From an uncultured Neisseria sp. (GTDB lineage Bacteria > Pseudomonadota > Gammaproteobacteria > Burkholderiales > Neisseriaceae): DNA of 12,469 nucleotides. Positions 1-4,405 of this stretch are shown here, one piece after another (positions within the stretch are counted from its first letter, which is position 1; every line of letters starts with the position of its first letter). Made by a program: the position numbers and the translations under genes. The stretch is taken from the NCBI GenBank assembly GCA_947097615.1, contig CAMURX010000033.1, forward strand, positions 1 to 12,469, in the 5' to 3' direction. The notes under the pieces were generated by a model. That model saw only the letters and a program-made list of their open reading frames with translations, was not told where the DNA came from and ran no database searches.

Positions 1-59
1 AAGGAAAATTCTAACTTAAACGGAATCTCCTGAGTTATCTAGGACAGCCCCAAACGTTT
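1..59. other. AT-richer intergenic edge, no gene seen
   Basis: This left edge is less GC-rich than the rest of the window. It shows no start or stop that joins a recognisable protein, and no convincing promoter. It lies downstream of the minus-strand lipoprotein gene. Confidence 0.5.
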
Positions 60-94
60 TTCAGACGACCTCCGCCAAGAGAAGGCCGTCTGAA
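60..94. terminator. Imperfect inverted pair of uptake sequences, possible terminator
   Basis: TTCAGACGACCT at 60-71 faces AGGCCGTCTGAA at 83-94, with one mismatch in the left arm. The pair can form a stem just downstream of the lipoprotein gene's stop at 104. Read on the minus strand, no U-run follows, so termination is plausible but not strong. Confidence 0.45.
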
Positions 95-103
95 AGCACG
101 GAT

Positions 104-1063
104 TTACTTTGCCGCGTCAAACGCGTCTTTGAGCTGCTTGGTTGAGTTCAGCAGCTCCTGCGCGCCGCCGGTGGCGAGATAGGTTTCCGGCAGCAGATAC
201 ACCACTTGGCCTTTTTTCCACGCCGTTGTTTCGGCAATCAGCGGGTTGTTCAAAACATCTTTCGCCGCCTGTCCCTCCTCGCCGATGGCGGCGGTGCGGT
301 CGAGGACAAACAGCCAGTCGGGGTTTTTCTCTTTCACATATTCGAAGGAAACGGGCTGGCCGTGCGAGCCTTCCTTAATCGCCTCGTCCACCGCCGGCAC
401 GCCGATGTCGCCGTGTATCCAGCCGCCCAGACGCGATTTGGGGCCGAAAGCCGACAGCTTGCCGCCGTTGACCATCAGCACCAGCCCCCGGCCTTTGCCC
501 GCCGCCGCCGCTTTGGCCGCTTCAAAGGAAGCGTTAATCTGCTGTTTCAGCGCGTCGGCCTCGGCTTTTTTGTTGAAAATCGCACCGAAGGCGTCGATGC
601 GCTCGTCGGCGCTTTGGCGCATATTGTTGGAGTCGATGCTCATCTCGATGGTGGGCGCGAGTTTGGCCAACTCGTCGTAAGCGTCGGCCGTGCGCCCGCC
701 GATCACGATAAGCTGCGGGTTGTAGGCGTGCAGGGCTTCGTAGTTCGGGTCGAACAGCGTGCCCGCCTTCACCGCGTCTTTCACCGCGTCTTGCAGATAG
801 GTCAGGCTCAGGGTATTGGGTGCGGCGCCGATTTTCACGCCCAGCGCGCTCAGCGTGTCGAGCGCGCCCAAGTCATACACGGCGACGCGTTCGGGATTCA
901 GCGGCACGGCAGCCTCGCCGCGCATGGTTTTCACGGAAACCGAACCGGCGGCCGCGGCCTGCTGTGCGGAAGCGGGCGCCTGCGCGGCACCCTCCTGCTG
1001 ACTGCCGCAGGCGGCCAGCGCGGCGGCGCAGCACAGGGCAAGTAAAGTGTGGCGGAATATCAT
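104..1063 (-). CDS. Siderophore ABC transporter substrate-binding lipoprotein (FatB/CeuE/FetB type)
   Basis: This 319-residue protein is a periplasmic lipoprotein that would capture a ferric siderophore and deliver it to an inner-membrane ABC permease. I placed the start at 1063: the upstream minus strand carries AGGAG at good spacing, and the N-terminus becomes a lipoprotein signal (about residues 1-18) ending in LAAC, with Cys19 as the lipidation site. An in-frame start at 1267 would bury this signal behind 68 unlikely residues. The mature protein has the two-lobed class III binding-protein pattern: PERVAVYDLGALDTLSALGVKIG early, NPQLIVIGGR in the middle, and the SRLGGWIHGDIGVP and PDWLFVLDR stretches typical of FatB/CeuE/YclQ and neisserial FetB. 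No permease or ATPase gene lies inside the window, and no Fur box is evident upstream. The family call is firm. The ligand, and hence the name fetB, is not established. Confidence 0.9.
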   Translation of the reverse strand: MIFRHTLLALCCAAALAACGSQQEGAAQAPASAQQAAAAGSVSVKTMRGEAAVPLNPERVAVYDLGALDTLSALGVKIGAAPNTLSLTYLQDAVKDAVKAGTLFDPNYEALHAYNPQLIVIGGRTADAYDELAKLAPTIEMSIDSNNMRQSADERIDAFGAIFNKKAEADALKQQINASFEAAKAAAAGKGRGLVLMVNGGKLSAFGPKSRLGGWIHGDIGVPAVDEAIKEGSHGQPVSFEYVKEKNPDWLFVLDRTAAIGEEGQAAKDVLNNPLIAETTAWKKGQVVYLLPETYLATGGAQELLNSTKQLKDAFDAAK

Positions 1064-1095
1064 GAAATCGCTCCTTTTGGATAAACAGACACAAT

Positions 1096-1109
1096 GCCGC
1101 AAATGCGGC
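1096..1109. repeat. Short perfect hairpin in the lipoprotein leader
   Basis: GCCGCA and TGCGGC form a 6-bp perfect dyad around an AA loop, about 33 bases upstream of the lipoprotein start and next to the uptake-sequence hairpin at 1111-1140. Its function is unknown. Confidence 0.35.
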
Positions 1110-1110
1110 A

Positions 1111-1140
1111 GGCCGTCTGAAAACCGCGTTTCAGACGGCC
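1111..1140. repeat. Perfect uptake-sequence hairpin upstream of the lipoprotein gene
   Basis: GGCCGTCTGAAA (1111-1122) and TTTCAGACGGCC (1129-1140) form a perfect 12-bp stem with a 6-base loop. A full AGGCCGTCTGAA occupies 1110-1121. It lies in the probable leader or promoter region of the minus-strand lipoprotein gene, so a simple terminator role there would be unexpected. Confidence 0.7.
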
Positions 1141-1284
1141 GGTAAGTCAAGTAAGAGCGATTTTCACATAAAACCGCCCGCGCTGACAATTCGCATCCTT
1201 TCGCAAACGCCATCCCGCGCCCATGTCTCCAAAAGGTATGGACGGATGGCGGACAACCCGTTTTCACACCGGCAGATTTATTTT
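1141..1284. other. Divergent intergenic region, no gene seen
   Basis: This stretch separates the minus-strand lipoprotein gene from the plus-strand membrane gene. I see no well-matched sigma-70 promoter on the minus strand and no Fur-type GATAAT repeats. The in-frame open reading upstream of the lipoprotein start has no signal or family resemblance. Confidence 0.45.
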
Positions 1285-1306
1285 AATTTCTGTATTGACA
1301 GAAATT
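1285..1306. promoter_or_regulatory. Perfect palindrome, putative operator (copy A)
   Basis: AATTTCTG (1285-1292) and CAGAAATT (1299-1306) are perfect 8-bp inverted arms around a 6-base spacer. The right arm overlaps the -35 box at 1295-1300, the usual geometry of a repressor site. A closely similar copy lies at 1899-1918. The binding protein is unknown. Confidence 0.65.
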
Positions 1307-1324
1307 TTAAAACGCCAATACAAT
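1295..1324 (+). promoter_or_regulatory. Sigma-70-type promoter of the gene at 1384
   Basis: TTGACA (1295-1300) and TACAAT (1319-1324) are separated by 18 bases. Transcription would begin near 1331, giving a leader of about 50 bases before the start at 1384. The -35 box lies inside the palindrome. Confidence 0.7.
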
Positions 1325-1383
1325 GCCGCAAAACCGACACCGAGGCATCCGCCGAAATCAAAACCGCAAAAAGGAAATCCGCC

Positions 1384-1851
1384 ATGAACGAATCCGTCCG
1401 CCCCGCCCCGTCTGCCGCCAAACCCTATCCGCGCGCCGGTGTGTTTTGGATTTCGCTGTTGTGCGGCGCACCCTTGGGCGCGCTTTGGTTGGGAGGTGCA
1501 ACCTTCTTCGCCGCGCTTGTTCTCGGCGAAATGTCGTTTTCAGAAACCTTTGCCGGCGTGCTGGTTCTGCCGCTTTTCCTGATTTTCGGCACGGTGCTCG
1601 GCTTCGTGCCCGCCGCCGTGCTGGCCTGCATTCTGACGCTTTGGCGGCCGTACCGCAGCGCGGCCAACACGTTTCTGACGGCGGCGGCGGGAGCGGCGGT
1701 GTCCGCGCTGTTCGGCTTTGTTCTGCCGTATCTCGGTTTTGGCGGAGATCCCTCAGCCGACAGCTTCGTAAGCTATACCTTCGCCCTCGCGGGCGGCCTG
1801 AGCGCGGCAACGCTGGCGCGACTGGTGCTGCCGAAGCCGAATGACGAGTAG
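1384..1851 (+). CDS. Hypothetical four-helix inner-membrane protein
   Basis: I do not recognise this 155-residue protein. The start at 1384 follows AAGGAAA at good spacing. The first 18 residues are polar and proline-rich, followed by four hydrophobic segments at about residues 20-47, 57-87, 95-117 and 130-149, and a short charged tail (KPNDE). The segments are rich in Ala, Gly, Leu and Phe, and I see no catalytic motif. It is the first gene after the promoter at 1295-1324, and its TAG stop overlaps the first two bases of an uptake sequence (1850-1861). The next gene, 82 bases on, is DoxX-like and carries a related palindrome. A role in the same envelope module is inferred from position only. 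Confidence 0.75.
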   Translation: MNESVRPAPSAAKPYPRAGVFWISLLCGAPLGALWLGGATFFAALVLGEMSFSETFAGVLVLPLFLIFGTVLGFVPAAVLACILTLWRPYRSAANTFLTAAAGAAVSALFGFVLPYLGFGGDPSADSFVSYTFALAGGLSAATLARLVLPKPNDE

Positions 1852-1861
1852 GCCGTCTGAA
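1850..1861 (+). repeat. DNA uptake sequence overlapping a stop codon
   Basis: AGGCCGTCTGAA directly follows a T, so its first two bases complete the TAG stop of the gene at 1384-1851. Confidence 0.9.
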
Positions 1862-1898
1862 ACGCCCGCTGCTGTCTCGCAAATTTTTTTGACCCATT

Positions 1899-1918
1899 AT
1901 TTCTGTTTTGACGGAAAT
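1899..1918. promoter_or_regulatory. Palindrome, putative operator (copy B)
   Basis: ATTTCTG (1899-1905) and CGGAAAT (1912-1918) are inverted arms with one mismatch around a 6-base spacer. They match copy A at 1285-1306, including the TTGAC inside. TTGACG (1908-1913) would be a -35 box, but the best -10 (TAATGA, 1932-1937) overlaps the start codon at 1934. The site may therefore act on read-through transcripts, or the promoter geometry may differ. Confidence 0.55.
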
Positions 1919-1933
1919 TTAGAAAGACAAATA

Positions 1934-2335
1934 ATGAACACCACCCCGCGCATCCCCGCTTATCTGCCCGCCTCGCTCGGCCTGTTGTGGCTGTGGAGCG
2001 GCCTGCAACCGGTGCTGACCGCGCCGCAGCAATCGCTGGAACTGCTCGCGGCAGTGGGTTTTCAGACGGCCTTGCGCTATCCCGTTTTGCTGGCGGCCTC
2101 GCTGTTGGACATCGTCTTCGGCCTGCTCTGCTTCACCCGCGCCCGCCGCCTGCCGCTTTTTTGGGCGGCGCAGGCGGCGACGGTGGCGGCATACAGCCTG
2201 ATTATCGCCCTTACCCTGCCCGCCATGTGGCTGCACCCCTTCGCGCCGCTGGTGAAAAACCTGCCGACAGCCGCGCTGATGCTGTTTCTGGCACAGGTCG
2301 AGCGGCAGGAGTCGTCCCCACCTGCGCGGGGATGA
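1934..2335 (+). CDS. DoxX-like membrane protein
   Basis: This 133-residue inner-membrane protein belongs to the DoxX-like group often found fused to, or next to, an atypical SDR protein. Four hydrophobic segments lie at about residues 11-29, 50-67, 75-98 and 110-122. The most telling motif is HPFAPLVKNLP (101-111), resembling the conserved P-F-x-P-x-x-K-N-L-P near the last helix of this group. The function is not established; DoxX relatives are linked to quinone or thiol redox chemistry. The start at 1934 places helix 1 correctly but has only a weak AGAAAG ribosome site. An uptake sequence inside the gene encodes part of FQTAL (43-47). The last eight residues (126-133) and the stop fall in a repeat also found at 4234-4292, so the native C-terminus was probably replaced. 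Confidence 0.8.
   Translation: MNTTPRIPAYLPASLGLLWLWSGLQPVLTAPQQSLELLAAVGFQTALRYPVLLAASLLDIVFGLLCFTRARRLPLFWAAQAATVAAYSLIIALTLPAMWLHPFAPLVKNLPTAALMLFLAQVERQESSPPARG
2061..2072 (-). repeat. DNA uptake sequence within the DoxX-like gene
   Basis: TTCAGACGGCCT is read in frame and encodes part of Phe-Gln-Thr-Ala at residues 43-46 without disrupting the protein. Confidence 0.9.
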
Positions 2336-2346
2336 CGTTTCTGAAA
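2308..2346 (-). repeat. Short interspersed repeat, copy 1
   Basis: Read on the minus strand it begins TTTCAGAAACGTCATCCC and ends GGGGACGACTCC. Both ends recur at 4234-4292, where about 20 extra bases lie between them. GTCGTCCCC (2311-2319) and GGGGATGAC (2328-2336) form a near-perfect stem. It encodes the last residues and stop of the DoxX-like gene. Confidence 0.6.
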
Positions 2347-2384
2347 CACTTGTTTTCCGCAATACTTAATAAAAGGAGCAAATC

Positions 2385-2855
2385 ATGAACACTTATCTGA
2401 TAGTCAAAACCCTGCATATCCTGTCGGCCACGCTGATGGTGGGCACGGGCTTCGGCACGGCGTTTTACCTGTTTTGGGCGAACCGCAGCGGCTCGGTGGC
2501 GGCGCAGTCGGTGGTGGCCAAATGGGTGGTGAAGGCCGACTGGTGGTTCACCACGCCCGCCGTGATTTTCCAGCCGCTGTCGGGCTGGTGGCTGATGTCG
2601 CAGGCGCATTTGTCCTTCGACACGCGCTGGATAGCCTGGACGCTCGGCCTCTACCTGCTCTGCGGCGCGTGCTGGCTGCCCGTGGTGTGGCTGCAAATCC
2701 GCCTGGCCAAAATCGCGCAGGCGGCCAACGAGGCGGGCGAAACCTCGCTGCCCGGGCAGTATTGGCGTTACGCGCGGCTGTGGGAGCTTTTGGGCTATCC
2801 CGCCTTCTGCGCCACGCTGGCGATTTACTTTTTGATGGTGCTGAAACCGGCTTAG
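2385..2855 (+). CDS. DUF2269 family integral membrane protein
   Basis: This 156-residue protein matches the DUF2269 (COG5528-like) family of predicted inner-membrane proteins, which has no established function. The N-terminus LIVKTLHILSATLMVGTGFGTAFY is characteristic, with His11 in the first helix. Further hydrophobic segments lie at about residues 50-72, 80-102 and 135-153. Trp is frequent near the helix ends, and a loop with charged and polar residues (107-130) separates helices 3 and 4. The start at 2385 follows AAAAGGAG at ideal spacing. It begins 49 bases after the DoxX-like gene and ends 36 bases before the DCC gene, consistent with co-transcription. Its TAG stop overlaps the uptake sequence at 2854-2865. 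Confidence 0.88.
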   Translation: MNTYLIVKTLHILSATLMVGTGFGTAFYLFWANRSGSVAAQSVVAKWVVKADWWFTTPAVIFQPLSGWWLMSQAHLSFDTRWIAWTLGLYLLCGACWLPVVWLQIRLAKIAQAANEAGETSLPGQYWRYARLWELLGYPAFCATLAIYFLMVLKPA

Positions 2856-2865
2856 GCCGTCTGAA
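2854..2865 (+). repeat. DNA uptake sequence overlapping a stop codon
   Basis: The first two bases of AGGCCGTCTGAA complete the TAG of the DUF2269 gene, the same arrangement as at 1850-1861. Confidence 0.9.
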
Positions 2866-2891
2866 TCCATTGTTTACGAAAGGAAAAAACC

Positions 2892-3302
2892 ATGAAACAC
2901 ACGATTTTCTACGATGCCGGATGCCCGCTGTGCGTGCGCGAGATGGAGCTGGTTTTGTCCGACCGCCGCGCCGCCGAGTTCGACACCGTACCCGTGCAGG
3001 GCAGCGAAGCAATCCTACGCCGCCACGGCATCAGCCCCGCCCAAGCCATGACCTACCTGCACATCCTGCGCGGCGACGGCACAATGGTGCGCGGCATGGC
3101 CGCCGTGCGCCTGATGCACGAGCACGCCGAACGCTTTACGCTGGTGAAACTCACCAATCTGCCGCTGATCGCGCCGCTCTGCGACCGCCTCTATCCCTGG
3201 TTTGCCCGCAACCGCTACCGTTTTCCACGCTGGCTGCTGCCGCGCCCTCCGTGTGAGAATGGCACCTGTTATCTGCCACCCGAAAAAAGGACGAAAAAAT
3301 GA
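2892..3302 (+). CDS. DCC-type (DUF393) thiol-disulfide oxidoreductase-like protein
   Basis: This 136-residue protein has the DCC signature near its N-terminus, FYDAGCPLCVREM, with Asp8 and the Cys11-Pro-Leu-Cys14 pair. This is the thioredoxin-like pattern that gives the family its name. The C-terminal part contains YPWFARNRYRFPRW, typical of family members, and a second pair, Cys121 and Cys126. It has no signal peptide, so it probably acts in the cytoplasm or at the membrane face. The start follows AAAGGAAAAAA. Its TGA overlaps the ATG of the next gene (ATGA at 3299-3302), so translation of the two is probably coupled. DUF2269 and SDR/DoxX neighbours are usual for this family; the substrate is not known. 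Confidence 0.88.
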   Translation: MKHTIFYDAGCPLCVREMELVLSDRRAAEFDTVPVQGSEAILRRHGISPAQAMTYLHILRGDGTMVRGMAAVRLMHEHAERFTLVKLTNLPLIAPLCDRLYPWFARNRYRFPRWLLPRPPCENGTCYLPPEKRTKK

Positions 3303-3682
3303 AAACACCCCTCCCCTTGGCCGCCCTGCTTGCCCTGCTGCCCGCCGCCGCCCCTGCCGCCGCAAACGAACTGGCGCGCTGCGAGCAAATTTTCCGCGAC
3401 AACATGGACATCATGGTCTTCACCATGCCCTGCCCCGCCGACGAGGCCGCGCGCGCCGTGCCACAGGACAAACTCGCCGCCCACCTGCGCGAAGTTTCCC
3501 GCTGCGAAGCCCTTGTTGCCGGCAAATACGCCGCGCAGAAAGAAGCCGTGCAGGAGCGGCTCAACGCCTACGTCGCCCCGCACGCCGAAGCAGCCCGCCG
3601 CGCCGGAAACAGTCCGCAGCAGACGGCGGCCTACTGCGCCAAGCAAAACGCCGCCGCCAGCCAAAAGCTGCGGCAATACTAG
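3299..3682 (+). CDS. Secreted four-cysteine protein of unknown function
   Basis: This 127-residue protein belongs to no family I recognise. Residues 1-22 form a Sec signal peptide (MKTPLPLAALLALLPAAAPAAA, cut before Asn23), so it should be periplasmic. The mature part is helical and charged, with four cysteines (28, 45, 69, 113) that could make two disulfides. It starts inside the stop of the DCC gene, with AAAAAAGGACG upstream as ribosome site, so the two are probably made together. A 74-bp inverted-repeat element abuts the end: the G of the TAG stop is also the first base of that element. The insertion may therefore have created or preserved this stop. Confidence 0.75.
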   Translation: MKTPLPLAALLALLPAAAPAAANELARCEQIFRDNMDIMVFTMPCPADEAARAVPQDKLAAHLREVSRCEALVAGKYAAQKEAVQERLNAYVAPHAEAARRAGNSPQQTAAYCAKQNAAASQKLRQY

Positions 3683-3755
3683 GGTCTGTTGACAATCAGC
3701 CTTGCGGCGGTGTTTTTGGCAAAAAACCGCTCGCAGGCCGAATGTCAACAGACCC
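3682..3755. mobile_element. MITE-like palindromic element
   Basis: GGGTCTGTTGACA (3682-3694) and TGTCAACAGACCC (3743-3755) are perfect 13-bp terminal inverted repeats. The interior also pairs with few mismatches (CAGCCTTGCGGCGGT on the left against CGGCCTGCGAGCGGT read from the right), so nearly the whole 74 bp can fold into one hairpin. There is no coding capacity. This fits a miniature element made of two insertion-sequence ends. I could not see a convincing target duplication, and the parent element is not identified. Confidence 0.7.
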
Positions 3756-3787
3756 CAATTCCCATCCGCCAACGAAAGGAAACCATC

Positions 3788-4228
3788 ATGCAAAACCTCG
3801 CCATCATCCTGATGACCGCCGCCGTCTCCCTCGCCGTCAGCCTCTCCTGCTGGTTCATCGTCGGCAGCGGCCTGCGCCGCGTCATTGCCTTTTTGTGCGA
3901 CGACGAACGCGAAGGCGTGAAAGAAACCAGCGGCCTGTTCTGGCAACGCCTCTACGGCGGCCTCACCGTCTTCCTCCCCCTGCTCTACACCCTGCTGTTC
4001 GCCCCCAATTTTGAGCGCAGCCTCGCCGACAACCTGCTCTACGCCCTGCGCTGGGCAGTGTTCGGCGGCGTGTCGCTGCTACTCGTCCTCGCCTACATGG
4101 TGCAGCGGCAAATCCAGCTCAACCGCGCCGCCAAACAGCCGCCCGCACCCGCCGACACCCCCGCCCAAACCGCCTACCGCCTGCAACAGCTCGCCGAACG
4201 GCAGCAAAACGCACCCGGCCAGCCGTAA
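3788..4228 (+). CDS. Hypothetical three-helix membrane protein
   Basis: I do not recognise this 146-residue protein. The start at 3788 follows AAAGGAAA. An in-frame start at 3689 lies inside the palindromic element and is unlikely. Hydrophobic segments lie at about residues 3-26, 55-72 and 85-105. A charged loop (38-46, DDEREGVKE) sits between helices 1 and 2. After helix 3 a 40-residue polar tail rich in Gln, Pro and Ala ends in a likely short helix (TAYRLQQLAERQQ). It lies between the four-cysteine protein and the SDR gene, cut off from the former by the inserted element, so co-transcription is uncertain. Nothing points to an enzyme. Confidence 0.75.
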   Translation: MQNLAIILMTAAVSLAVSLSCWFIVGSGLRRVIAFLCDDEREGVKETSGLFWQRLYGGLTVFLPLLYTLLFAPNFERSLADNLLYALRWAVFGGVSLLLVLAYMVQRQIQLNRAAKQPPAPADTPAQTAYRLQQLAERQQNAPGQP

Positions 4229-4233
4229 ACGTT

Positions 4234-4292
4234 TTTCAGAAACGTCATCCCTGCGTTTATGCTCCGCAGGAGTACTGGCGGGGACGGCCTCC
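4234..4292 (+). repeat. Short interspersed repeat, copy 2
   Basis: It shares TTTCAGAAACGTCATCCC (4234-4251) and a GGGGACGGCCTCC end with copy 1 at 2308-2346. It carries about 20 extra bases inside, which form a CCTGCG/CGCAGG stem (4250-4255 and 4265-4270). It begins 6 bases after the stop of the membrane protein gene. Confidence 0.55.
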
Positions 4293-4351
4293 GCCGCTGA
4301 CGTAGGGTGTGCCGCCCCAAGGCGACGCACGCGTTCCCTGCCGCCCGACAG

Positions 4352-4363
4352 AGGCCGTCTGAA
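4352..4363 (+). repeat. DNA uptake sequence
   Basis: A single AGGCCGTCTGAA lies 43 bases upstream of the SDR gene, with no inverted partner nearby. Confidence 0.9.
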
Positions 4364-4405
4364 ACCGCAACCCACCCCGTCCAACCCCAAAGAAAGACCC
4401 CCGCC

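Larger units (their letters stand above)
4229..4405. other. Repeat-filled intergenic region
   Basis: This 177-base gap holds repeat copy 2 (4234-4292), a GGGTGTGCCGCC...GGCGACGCAC imperfect dyad (about 4305-4330) of a kind common in GC-rich genomes, and an uptake sequence at 4352-4363. I see no promoter with good boxes. Confidence 0.5.

Noticed and set aside
1064..1267. N-terminal extension of the siderophore-binding protein
   Set aside because: It would bury a clear lipoprotein signal and ignore the AGGAG site before the start at 1063.
1285..1306. LexA (SOS) box
   Set aside because: CTGT and ACAG occur in the palindrome but are 4 bases apart, where a LexA box needs 8.
3682..3755. Correia repeat-enclosed element
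   Set aside because: The ends are GGGTCTGTTGACA, not the TATAGTGGATTAA ends of Correia elements, and the internal sequence differs.
3689..3787. Upstream start of the three-helix membrane protein
   Set aside because: The extra 33 codons lie mostly inside the inserted palindromic element, and the start at 3788 has a proper ribosome site.
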